Notes: a model not told the origin generated them from the sequence alone. Shown: positions 1 through 5,994, numbered from the stretch's first letter. The stretch is DNA of 6,006 nucleotides from Candidatus Electrothrix marina (GCA_004028495.1 MTKS01000112.1:1-6006); one strand, 5' to 3'. Made by a program: numbers and translations.

Positions 1-624
1 GGCACAGTAGAGTTCCTCTTTGATAGCGACGGCAGTTATTACTTCATGGAGATCAACACCCGTCTTCAGGTGGAGCACACTGTCTCCGAGATGATCACCG
101 GTATTGATATTGTCCGGACTCAGATCAAGCTGGCCTTGGGTAAAGAGCTGCTCTTCAGTCAGGACGAGGTGCAGTTGCGCGGTCATGCCGTGGAGCTGCG
201 AATCAATGCTGAAGACCCCAAGAACAACTTCATGCCTGAAGGCGGCAAGACAGTGCGAGTCTACCGTTCACCGGGCGGCTACGGTGTTCGTCTGGACGGC
301 TTCTGTTACCAGGGCTTCACCATTCCTCAGGTCTATGATTCCTTACTGGTCAAGCTGACCGTGTTCGGTTGGTCCTGGCACGAGACCGTGGATCGGCTCA
401 GACGCTGCCTGAATAACTTTGTTATCAGCGGTCCCAAGACGACCATTCCTTTTTTTCTCCGTCTGCTGCAGGAACCTGATTTCCAGGAAGGTCATTTTGA
501 TACCTCGTTTCTCGATACCCATGACGGTTTGCTGGATTACGAAGAGGATGCCAGTGAAGTCAATAAGCTGGCCCGTCTGATCGCCGAGATTCATCAAAAA
601 GGTGAAAATACCTATGCCGCGTAA
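1..624 (+). CDS. pycA: Biotin carboxylase subunit, pyruvate carboxylase type (3' part, 5' end outside window)
   Basis: The reading frame is open from the first base, giving the last 207 residues of an ATP-grasp biotin carboxylase; the N-terminal domain and most of the ATP-grasp fold lie upstream of the window. The enzyme uses ATP and bicarbonate to carboxylate biotin carried on a partner protein in the cytoplasm. Visible family signatures are the MEINTRLQVEH block (catalytic Glu, Asn and Arg plus the following Glu), RGHAVELRINAEDP, and SPGGYGVRLD with the conserved Arg that binds biotin/bicarbonate. Two details favour the pyruvate carboxylase branch over acetyl-CoA carboxylase AccC: VEHTVSE rather than VEHPVTE, and a C-terminal FDTSFLD segment like that of pyruvate carboxylases. 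The gene 159 bp downstream encodes the matching biotin-bearing carboxyltransferase, which supports a two-subunit enzyme. Older annotations may call it accC. The family is certain; the exact subtype is inferred. Confidence 0.93.
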   Translation, partial: GTVEFLFDSDGSYYFMEINTRLQVEHTVSEMITGIDIVRTQIKLALGKELLFSQDEVQLRGHAVELRINAEDPKNNFMPEGGKTVRVYRSPGGYGVRLDGFCYQGFTIPQVYDSLLVKLTVFGWSWHETVDRLRRCLNNFVISGPKTTIPFFLRLLQEPDFQEGHFDTSFLDTHDGLLDYEEDASEVNKLARLIAEIHQKGENTYAA

Positions 625-650
625 GGGATTTCCAGAAAAAGAAGATCCCG

Positions 651-714
651 CTGTAGGGGCGACCTGCGTGTCTGCCCGGCATGAAAGGGCGAACACATAG
701 ATTCGCCCCTACAG
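651..714. repeat. REP-like palindromic intergenic element
   Basis: This is a 64-bp imperfect palindrome between the two carboxylase genes. The outer 12 bp are perfectly complementary (CTGTAGGGGCGA at 651-662 and TCGCCCCTACAG at 703-714). The inner arms, up to 677 and from 687, continue with a few mismatches, leaving a 9-nt loop at 678-686. The G/C-rich outer ends and CTACAG termini resemble the dispersed GTAGGGGCGAA-type repeats I recall from many bacterial genomes, including deltaproteobacteria. It starts 26 bases after the pycA stop and would fold into a strong hairpin in the operon mRNA. No T-run follows, so it is not a standard terminator. That it is repetitive in the genome is inference, since only one copy is in this window. 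Confidence 0.7.
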
Positions 715-783
715 TACTGACGGACAGGAAGAGGCGGAAAAAGGGCGACCGGATAATCAAGAACATTTTACGGATACAGAGTT

Positions 784-2688
784 ATGACACGAATTACCCA
801 GGATATGGAGACAGCGGCAGTGCTCAAGGCATTGCGTGAGGCTGACGGCTATTATATCACCAATACGGCTCGGGATATGTCCCAGTCCGATTATAAAAAC
901 CGCATCTTATTGCATACCGACTTGATGGCTGCCAAAGCCAGAGAGGCAGCCGGATATTTTTCATTGGAGATCACCGGTGGTGCGTCAGTGCATGTGGACA
1001 TTCTCCGCAAGCAGGTAGATCCTTTCCTCAAGCTGGAATTATTGCGCGAGGCCATGCCCGACACCATGTTCCAGACCCTCTGTCGGGGTGTGAACCTGTT
1101 CGGCTACCGTCCGTACCCGCAGAATGTAATCCGCTTCACGGTTCGTGAGTTTGCCAAGTACGTTGATGTTTGGCGGACTTTTGATTTCATGAACCATATT
1201 CCTAACATGCAGGCCGTTTTTGAGGAAGTGGCCAAGGCGGGTAAGATCAACGAGCCCTGCATCTGTTTCTCCACCGGACCGGAGCATACCAATGAGTACT
1301 ATGTCAACAAGGTCCAGGATATCTTGGACGTTACTGGCGAGGAAATCACCCTCTGCATCAAGAACCACGGTGGACTGGGTACTCCGCGCCGCATAGGTGA
1401 GCTGGTGGATGCCATCAAGCAGGCTTATCCGGATATCATTATTCATTACCACGGCCATAACACCGACGGTAATGACGTGGGCCGCATTGTCGAAGCGGTC
1501 ATGAACGGGGCCAAGATCGTTGATGCCTCTGATCATGCCTTTACCGGTTTCTACGGACCTCCGCCCATCCTAACCGTTATCCAGACCTTGAAAGACCTGG
1601 GTAAGACCGCTGTGGGCATTGATGAAGAAGCAGTCATCGAGTCTTCGGATATTATCCGGGACGAGCGTCAGCATTATGCCCAGTTTGAATCCCAGATCAA
1701 GGGGTTCCAGCCTACGGTCCAGATCCACAAACTGCCCGGCGGCGCGATGGGATCCAGCCTGGAGCAGGCTGTGAAAGGCGGTTTCCTGGATAAGATGCCG
1801 GACATCCTTCACAAGGAATTGCCCAAGGTCCAGAAGGAATTGGGTAATTACTGGAGTGTAACCCCCGGTTCCCAGATCCTCTGGACAACAGCGGTTTCCA
1901 ATGTCGAGAACGGACGCTATGAATCACCGTCCGGAGACCTGAAGAATCTCCTCCTTGGTAAGTACGGACCTTTCCCCTTTTATCAGCCAGATGAATGGAT
2001 TTTTGAAAAGGTCTTTGGACCGGATTGGAAGACCATTCTTGAGAAAGAAGGCGGGATTGATGATATCGAAGACATGGATATTGAGCAGGAGCGCGAGACC
2101 CTGACCGAACGCCTGGGTTGTGAACCCACAGAACAACAGCTGGTCACCTATCTCCAGCATCCCAACGATGCGGTCAACTTCTTTAAGTTCGAAGAAGAAT
2201 TCGGTAAATCCTATGTGCTGCCCCCGTCTATTTTCCTCCGCCAAGGCGGTTTTGATTTGGGTGAGAGCATCACCTTTAAGGATCACTCCGGCAAGGAACA
2301 TATGTTGGAGGTCGGCCCGGTTCAGAAAAATGACGACGGCGAGACCAATGTCTACATGAACGTGGATCACCATGAGCGGGTCTATGTTTTTGAGCCGGAG
2401 GCTGTGGCAGGTACCCAGGTTGTGGCGACTCTGTCTAAAGAAGAGATTGTCGAGTTGGCTGGCGTCGGCGACATCCGGGCTCCTTTTGCCGGTAATGTCA
2501 GTGCGATTAATGTGAAAGAAGGGCAGGAAATTGCAAAAGGTGAGCAGGTCATGGTTCTCGAAGCCATGAAGATGCAGACCCCGGTTGTTTCAGAAGTTGC
2601 CGGTACCGTGAAGACGATCAGCGTCAAGGTGGGTGCTGCCCTCAAGGTCGGTGATAAGCTCTTGAAAGTTGAGGTCAACCAAGAGTAA
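784..2688 (+). CDS. pycB: Biotin-containing carboxyltransferase subunit (pyruvate carboxylase subunit B / oxaloacetate decarboxylase alpha family)
   Basis: This 634-aa cytoplasmic protein should accept CO2 from carboxybiotin and transfer it to an acceptor, most likely pyruvate to give oxaloacetate. Residues about 24-275 form the DRE-TIM (HMGL-like) barrel, about 290-480 the conserved carboxylase region, and about 560-632 a biotinyl domain with EAMKM, biotin on Lys596. Metal ligands line up as Asp31, Lys193 (carbamylated in relatives), His223 and His225; Arg101 in LCRGVN matches the substrate arginine. The usual RDAHQS is RDMSQS, KDMAGLL is KNHGGLG, and FDxxND is FDFMNH, so the pocket is unusual. 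Relatives with the same layout include OadA, the transcarboxylase 5S subunit and 2-oxoglutarate carboxylase. No oadB/G pump genes follow, favouring a soluble carboxylase. ATG 784 is the first in-frame start giving a normal N-terminus; only a weak GGA lies about 10 bases upstream. Probably co-transcribed with the preceding gene. Confidence 0.92.
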   Translation: MTRITQDMETAAVLKALREADGYYITNTARDMSQSDYKNRILLHTDLMAAKAREAAGYFSLEITGGASVHVDILRKQVDPFLKLELLREAMPDTMFQTLCRGVNLFGYRPYPQNVIRFTVREFAKYVDVWRTFDFMNHIPNMQAVFEEVAKAGKINEPCICFSTGPEHTNEYYVNKVQDILDVTGEEITLCIKNHGGLGTPRRIGELVDAIKQAYPDIIIHYHGHNTDGNDVGRIVEAVMNGAKIVDASDHAFTGFYGPPPILTVIQTLKDLGKTAVGIDEEAVIESSDIIRDERQHYAQFESQIKGFQPTVQIHKLPGGAMGSSLEQAVKGGFLDKMPDILHKELPKVQKELGNYWSVTPGSQILWTTAVSNVENGRYESPSGDLKNLLLGKYGPFPFYQPDEWIFEKVFGPDWKTILEKEGGIDDIEDMDIEQERETLTERLGCEPTEQQLVTYLQHPNDAVNFFKFEEEFGKSYVLPPSIFLRQGGFDLGESITFKDHSGKEHMLEVGPVQKNDDGETNVYMNVDHHERVYVFEPEAVAGTQVVATLSKEEIVELAGVGDIRAPFAGNVSAINVKEGQEIAKGEQVMVLEAMKMQTPVVSEVAGTVKTISVKVGAALKVGDKLLKVEVNQE

Positions 2689-2707
2689 GGCAGCAGATTA
2701 GCATAAC

Positions 2708-2757
2708 AGCGAGCGGGATGTCCTCTTCCTCCTCTGGGCATCCTGCTTGCTTTCCCT
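2708..2757 (+). terminator. Probable terminator hairpin after the carboxylase operon
   Basis: AGCGAGCGGGATG (2708-2720) pairs with CATCCTGCTTGCT (2739-2751) over 13 bp including two G-U pairs, around an 18-nt pyrimidine-rich loop. It starts 20 bases after the pycB stop. The tail is only TTTCCCTT, so termination may be partial. A second, smaller candidate (GCCCG/CGGGC at about 2779-2799, followed by a T5 run) lies just downstream and could act as a backup. Confidence 0.55.
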
Positions 2758-2843
2758 TCCCCGCCTTGTTCAGCACGCCGCCCGACCTTTTCTCCGGGCA
2801 GTCCATTTTTCTATTAAGTTTTCGAGAAGAAAATACTTCTTGT

Positions 2844-2873
2844 TTGCCTTTTTAAAATCAACATGGTTAAAAT
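2844..2873 (+). promoter_or_regulatory. Weak sigma70-like promoter candidate for the HEAT-repeat gene
   Basis: TTGCCT (2844-2849, 4 of 6 to TTGACA) and TAAAAT (2868-2873, 5 of 6 to TATAAT) are separated by 18 bases in the A/T-rich part of the spacer. This would give a leader of roughly 110 bases. It is a consensus match only; such matches occur by chance in A/T-rich DNA. Confidence 0.3.
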
Positions 2874-2992
2874 TTCCTTAGCTGGAATCTGAATGCCCTT
2901 CTTCGTTGTCACCCGTTTCGCCTCATGTTTCCAAGCGGAGCCCAACGCATCTGTCGGCAGACCATAATGTTTTCAACTCCCTGTGAAAAATA

Positions 2993-3862
2993 ATGCAAGA
3001 TACATCAAAGAAGTATGCAGCAGACCCGAGAAGTTCAGAGGAATTGGTTGAAGCCCATCGCCAGGAGATGAATGCTGAAGATGATACCCGTGAGGCCATA
3101 GGTATTCTTCATTTCCGAGGAGGATGGAAGGAGTTTGAGCTTGGCAGGCAGCTGACAAAGAGTAAGAACCCTGAAGATCGCGCTGTCGGTGCTGATATTC
3201 TTGCCCAGCTTGGTTGGGATAAAAGGTCGTTCCACGAGGAATCGGTTGAGCTGCTGATTAATCTGCTCAGCGACCCTGATCATAATGTCATCCATTATGC
3301 GGCAATCAGCTTAGGGCATCGTAATGATGCGCGGGCAATTCCTCCGCTGGTGGAGCTGGCTCTCCATGAAGATCCGCTGGTCCGCTTTGGAGTCACCTTT
3401 GGGCTCAGTTGTCATGATGATGAGCAGGCCATTGCTGCCCTGATTCAGCTGAGTCGCGATGATGATAACGATGTCCGCAATTGGGCCATGTTTGCTCTTG
3501 CCGATCAGATCGATATGGATGGTACGGATATCCGCGAGGCCTTGGCCGCAGGCTTGCAGGATCCTGAGGTGGAAATTCGCGGTGAGGCCTTGATTGGTTT
3601 AGCCCGGCGAAAAGATGTACGGGTTTTTGCTGAGCTGATCAAGGAATGGACCTTGCATGATGTCAGCATATTAAGTATTGAGGCGGCTGAAGAACTGGCA
3701 GATCCTGATTTGGTTCCCCATCTTATGAATCTGCAAGAAAGCCTGGATTTTTCAGATGACCAGTATTTTGAAGACAGGATACAGGATGCCATTGAAGCCT
3801 GCAAGCAGCAGACAGGGCTTGTGTTCAATCTCAGTGACGAAGACCAAGAACCGGAGGAATGA
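2993..3862 (+). CDS. HEAT-repeat protein, YibA-like
   Basis: This is a 289-aa acidic alpha-solenoid protein with no signal peptide or membrane segment, so probably cytoplasmic and protein-binding. About six HEAT-type repeats follow residues 34-44 (IGILHFRGG): roughly 48-75, 82-109, 113-140, 145-172, 178-206 and 209-236. Repeats end in patterns such as DPLVRFGVTFGL and DVRNWAMFALA. A C-terminal helix and a very acidic tail (DEDQEPEE) close it. From memory, the block DVRNWAxFA...DIRExxxxxLQDxxxEIRxEAxIGLxxRKDxRV matches E. coli YibA, a HEAT protein beside rhsA. No Rhs or other toxin gene is visible here, so the role is unknown. An in-frame TGA at 2984-2986 makes ATG 2993 the earliest ATG start; no clear Shine-Dalgarno precedes it. 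Met26 (3068) has AGGAG directly adjacent, too close to be a good start. An operon with pycB is unlikely given the hairpins between them. Confidence 0.88.
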   Translation: MQDTSKKYAADPRSSEELVEAHRQEMNAEDDTREAIGILHFRGGWKEFELGRQLTKSKNPEDRAVGADILAQLGWDKRSFHEESVELLINLLSDPDHNVIHYAAISLGHRNDARAIPPLVELALHEDPLVRFGVTFGLSCHDDEQAIAALIQLSRDDDNDVRNWAMFALADQIDMDGTDIREALAAGLQDPEVEIRGEALIGLARRKDVRVFAELIKEWTLHDVSILSIEAAEELADPDLVPHLMNLQESLDFSDDQYFEDRIQDAIEACKQQTGLVFNLSDEDQEPEE

Positions 3863-3996
3863 GGGGGCTCTCCCCAGATGCTTGGAAAAGCAGCACCCAA
3901 GAAAGCCGTCGAATGAGCCTTTGAAAAAAGAACTCGCACGCAATGCTGCACCCGCCGGGATGTAAAAAGGGAAAATTATAGAAGAGTACCGGACGG

Positions 3997-4040
3997 GAAA
4001 AAGGAGCGGCGACCGTGAGATGAGGAGACACGGCCGCCGC
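3997..4040 (-). terminator. Rho-independent terminator, minus strand
   Basis: Read on the minus strand, GCGGCGGCCGTG (4040-4029) pairs with CACGGTCGCCGC (4017-4006) over 12 bp. The single imperfection is a G-U wobble on this strand but an A-C mismatch on the plus strand. The loop is 11 nt and the tail is TCCTTTTTC (4005-3997). Orientation, wobble and T-run all point to leftward termination, matching the Cys-rich gene that ends 88 bases before the hairpin. Confidence 0.8.
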
Positions 4041-4057
4041 AGAGGAAGCTTGGGAGA

Positions 4058-4086
4058 CGGGACTGATTTTTCTCTGATCAGTTCCG
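4058..4086. repeat. 9-bp inverted repeat in the 3' untranslated region
   Basis: CGGGACTGA (4058-4066) can pair with TCAGTTCCG (4078-4086), with one G-U pair, around an 11-nt loop. No T-run follows on either strand, so it is not a classical terminator. It sits between the stop of the Cys-rich gene and the minus-strand terminator and may stabilise the 3' end of that transcript. Confidence 0.45.
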
Positions 4087-4127
4087 ATTACTCTGTATAA
4101 TAAGGGAGAATGCCGCGTTTAACCAAT

Positions 4128-4367
4128 CTAATTTTCAAGGCGGCCGGTCTGCTTTTTAATGGTCGAATAGAGACAACATTTTTTCCAATCAACTGTGTAG
4201 CTCATGCCGTAGATAATTTTGACAACGCCGCAGCCGCATTCACCGATGTTTGAGCAGACCTCAGGTTCTCTGGAAACAGCTTGTGCATTGTTCTTGAGCT
4301 GTACCTGTACGTGCTTTTGGGTCAGAGGGCAGTCATACGCTTTGCTGGTTGTCTGTCGGGCTTGCAT
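4128..4367 (-). CDS. Small six-cysteine protein of unknown function
   Basis: I do not recognise a named family. The 79-aa product has cysteines at 13, 38, 44, 46, 64 and 65, arranged as YDCPL, then VCSNIGECGCG, then KKCCLY. This spacing would suit binding of a metal such as zinc or iron, or disulfides, but no known zinc-ribbon pattern is clear. There is no signal peptide or membrane segment, so it is probably cytoplasmic; the ends are basic and polar. The gene is supported by an excellent ribosome binding site (AAAGGAG, six bases before ATG) and by a strong terminator downstream on the same strand. It lies 202 bp beyond argD in the same direction. It is probably its own unit or read through from argD, since a terminator-like hairpin lies between them. 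Confidence 0.75.
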   Translation of the reverse strand: MQARQTTSKAYDCPLTQKHVQVQLKNNAQAVSREPEVCSNIGECGCGVVKIIYGMSYTVDWKKCCLYSTIKKQTGRLEN

Positions 4368-4373
4368 GTGAAA

Positions 4374-4380
4374 CTCCTTT
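4374..4380 (-). promoter_or_regulatory. Strong ribosome binding site of the Cys-rich gene
   Basis: On the minus strand AAAGGAG is followed by TTTCAC and then ATG, an ideal Shine-Dalgarno sequence and spacing. It fixes the start at 4367 and is the clearest ribosome binding site in the window; the other complete genes have weak or no visible sites. Confidence 0.85.
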
Positions 4381-4501
4381 CGGTCGATTGGTGCTGTCTA
4401 CGCTGTCCTGTATTTTTTGGCCGCAATTGATTATGTCCTTACTAAAGCATGTCGAGCCTGCCCTTGCAATAAGGCGAACGCCTCATTTTAGTCGGGTAAA
4501 T

Positions 4502-4528
4502 TGCCCGGGTGCTTTGGGCAGCTTTTTT
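4502..4528 (+). terminator. Terminator-like hairpin in the argD to Cys-rich gap
   Basis: TGCCC (4502-4506) pairs with GGGCA (4516-4520), extendable by a T-G pair, around a 9-nt loop, followed by GC and six T's (4523-4528) on the plus strand. The T-run fits rightward transcription, yet no plus-strand gene lies just upstream. Position, about 50 bases beyond the argD stop, suggests it may also serve argD, although on the minus strand its tail is only AATTTACC. Confidence 0.5.
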
Positions 4529-4569
4529 GTTGCAGCTTGAAGCCCGCTCTTCTCTGGTCCACTATTGTT

Positions 4570-5766
4570 TTACCCAACTTCTCCCAACACTTCAGATAAC
4601 TCATTAATTAATTGATCAATATCCTCCCGACTGACAGTCAGCGGCGGAATAAAACGCAGCACCCGCATCCCGGCAAAGTTGATCAGGCAGCCCCGCTCAA
4701 ACAGCTGTTGAACGATATCCGTCCCGTGCTCAATGCCCTTTTCCGTCAGCACCAAGGCAAGAAGCATACCGCTGCCACGAACACCGCTGGCAAGCTGCGG
4801 AAATTTTGCCGCGACCTCTTCCAGGCGTTGGATAAAATATGCGCTTCGTTCTCGGACATCCTCAAGAAAACCGTCAGCCAGCATGGTCTTCATCACCGCA
4901 ACCCCGGCTGCTGCGGCCACCGGATTACCGCCGAATGTGGAGGCATGGGTACCCACCGTAAAGGAGGCCGCTATTTCAGATCGAGTCAGCATGGCCCCCA
5001 CAGGAAGACCGTTGCCCAGAGCCTTGGCCAGGGTCATGATATCCGGGGTAACCCCGAGCTGCTCATAGGCGAACAGGCTGCCGGTCCGCCCCATTCCGGT
5101 CTGTACCTCATCAAAGATAAGGAGCAGGTTATATTTATCGCAAAGGCTTCGTATTTTTTGTAAATATTCCGGCGTTAGGGGACGAACCCCGCTTTCGCCC
5201 TGAAGCGGCTCACAGAGGATGGCACAGGTTGTCGGATTGATCAACTTCTCCAGTTCCTCGGAATCACCGAAATCAGCATGGACAAACCCGGCAGGCATGG
5301 GTTCGAAACCTTGATGAAATTTAGGCTGTCCCGTTGCCGCGACTGTGGCCAGGGTCCGTCCGTGAAAGGAACCGGACAGGGAAATTATTTCAAAACGCCC
5401 CTTGCCGCTATGGATCCGGGCCAACTTGATTGCCGCCTCATTGGCCTCGGCACCGGAGTTGGCCATAAAGACCCGGTCAGCAAAACTGTTGGCTGTGAGC
5501 AATTCCGCCAGTTCGGTTTGCGGCTCAGTGTAAAACAGGTTGGACACATGCATGAGCTTTTTGGCCTGGCTACAGATCGCCTCAGTGACCGCCGGATGGC
5601 AATGCCCCAGAGAACAGACCGCAATGCCTGCTAAAAAATCTAAATATTCCCTGCCGTCCGCATCCCGGAGCCTGCATCCCTCACCCCGCACCATAGCTGC
5701 CGGAAATCGGCTGTAGGTCCCTGCAAACACGGCATCACCTTTTTTTTTCCAGTCTGTATTTTTCAT
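4570..5766 (-). CDS. argD: Acetylornithine aminotransferase
   Basis: This 398-aa class III PLP-dependent aminotransferase is of normal length for ArgD. It interconverts N-acetylglutamate semialdehyde and N2-acetylornithine with glutamate/2-oxoglutarate in cytoplasmic arginine synthesis; many ArgD enzymes also serve as succinyldiaminopimelate aminotransferase in lysine synthesis. Landmarks in order are LDFLAGIAV..LGHCHP (43-58), NSGAEANE (103-110, phosphate binding), SFHGRT (133-138), CEPLQGESG (185-193), FDEVQTGMGRTG (218-229, Asp219 to the PLP ring nitrogen), TLAKALGNGLP (245-255, Schiff-base Lys248), HASTFGGNP (274-282) and LRFIPPL (370-376). These favour ArgD over ornithine or GABA aminotransferases. 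An in-frame TAA lies 12 bases before the ATG, with no alternative start between, so the start is secure although no Shine-Dalgarno is visible. A run of nine A's encodes Lys7-Lys9. No other arg gene is in the window, and I saw no convincing ArgR site. Confidence 0.95.
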   Translation of the reverse strand: MKNTDWKKKGDAVFAGTYSRFPAAMVRGEGCRLRDADGREYLDFLAGIAVCSLGHCHPAVTEAICSQAKKLMHVSNLFYTEPQTELAELLTANSFADRVFMANSGAEANEAAIKLARIHSGKGRFEIISLSGSFHGRTLATVAATGQPKFHQGFEPMPAGFVHADFGDSEELEKLINPTTCAILCEPLQGESGVRPLTPEYLQKIRSLCDKYNLLLIFDEVQTGMGRTGSLFAYEQLGVTPDIMTLAKALGNGLPVGAMLTRSEIAASFTVGTHASTFGGNPVAAAAGVAVMKTMLADGFLEDVRERSAYFIQRLEEVAAKFPQLASGVRGSGMLLALVLTEKGIEHGTDIVQQLFERGCLINFAGMRVLRFIPPLTVSREDIDQLINELSEVLGEVG

Positions 5767-5793
5767 AGTATAAAATTAAAATCAGTTTTGAAA

Positions 5794-5818
5794 TGCCTTG
5801 GTACGACGGATCAAGGCA
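5794..5818. repeat. Perfect 7-bp hairpin upstream of argD
   Basis: TGCCTTG (5794-5800) and CAAGGCA (5812-5818) are perfect complements around an 11-nt loop, 27 bases upstream of the argD start. On the minus strand it is followed by an A/T-rich stretch without a clean T-run. It could be a structure in the argD leader or a weak terminator of an upstream gene outside the window; the sequence does not decide. Confidence 0.45.
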
Positions 5819-5964
5819 GTGAATGTTGATAACTTGGCCCCATCCTAACTGGAAAGAAAAAAAAAGCAATTCGGAATCTGACAGTGGGTGTTCTGCGACT
5901 GCTTGAATTAAACGAATCCTGCAAGAGTTCGATCACGGCAAAGATGGCAAACCAAGCTCATCAG

Positions 5965-5994
5965 GAACTCGTGAGTCACGAACTCGTAAGTAGG
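5965..5994. repeat. Two-unit 15-bp tandem repeat at the window edge
   Basis: GAACTCGTGAGT (5965-5976) recurs as GAACTCGTAAGT (5980-5991), 11 of 12 identical, with a 15-base period. The first unit and junction also form the palindrome CGTGAGTCACG (5970-5980). An inverted, looser relative (GAGTTCGATCACG) lies at about 5925-5937. Only two units are visible and the window ends soon after. Confidence 0.5.

Larger units (their letters stand above)
2689..2992. other. 304-bp intergenic region
   Basis: No convincing gene is present. Reading left to right it holds the terminator-like hairpin after pycB, a GCCCG/CGGGC hairpin followed by TTTTT, an AGAAG/CTTCT mini-hairpin near 2825-2840, and an A/T-rich stretch (about 2840-2880) with a weak promoter candidate. 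A 22-codon open frame runs from ATG 2925 (a second ATG is at 2967) to TAA 2991-2993, overlapping the next gene's start as TAATG. It has no visible ribosome binding site. Confidence 0.6.
3863..4127. other. 265-bp gap between convergent genes
   Basis: This lies between the 3' ends of the HEAT gene (+) and the Cys-rich gene (-). I find no supportable gene. It contains a small GGGG-CTCT-CCCC hairpin just after the HEAT stop (about 3865-3877) without a T-run, a strong minus-strand terminator at 3997-4040, and a 9-bp hairpin at 4058-4086. The first 130 bases show nothing else. Confidence 0.6.
4368..4569. other. 202-bp gap between argD and the Cys-rich gene
   Basis: No protein gene is supported. 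It holds the ribosome binding site of the Cys-rich gene at its left end, a short AGGC-GAAC-GCCT hairpin near 4472-4483, an alternative CGGG/CCCG pairing (4493-4496 with 4504-4507) that would compete with the terminator-like hairpin at 4502-4528, and that hairpin with its T6 run. I found no clear promoter for the Cys-rich gene. Confidence 0.5.

Noticed and set aside
1039..1536. 165-codon open frame on the minus strand inside pycB
   Set aside because: It is fully antisense to a well-conserved carboxyltransferase domain; its amino acids show no family pattern and no ribosome binding site is evident.
3756..3965. 69-codon plus-strand frame overlapping the end of the HEAT gene
   Set aside because: It is mostly out-of-frame HEAT-gene sequence with no initiation signal or recognisable protein pattern.
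4349..4540. 63-codon plus-strand frame overlapping the Cys-rich gene and the T6 hairpin
   Set aside because: It runs through the terminator-like hairpin, has no Shine-Dalgarno, and overlaps the well-supported start of the Cys-rich gene.
4612..5163. 183-codon plus-strand open frame opposite argD
   Set aside because: It is antisense to conserved ArgD motifs and looks like a codon-bias shadow with no recognisable domain.
5767..5772. TATACT directly before the argD ATG as a -10 box of a leaderless transcript
   Set aside because: It is too close to the ATG, with transcription starting inside the coding region, and no suitable -35 lies 16-18 bases upstream.
5767..5930. ArgR operator upstream of argD
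   Set aside because: TGAAT-like pieces occur (near 5819 and 5904), but none forms the expected palindrome with ATTCA at the right spacing.
5965..5994. CRISPR array start
   Set aside because: The repeats are only 12-15 bases, contiguous without spacers, and just two units are visible.
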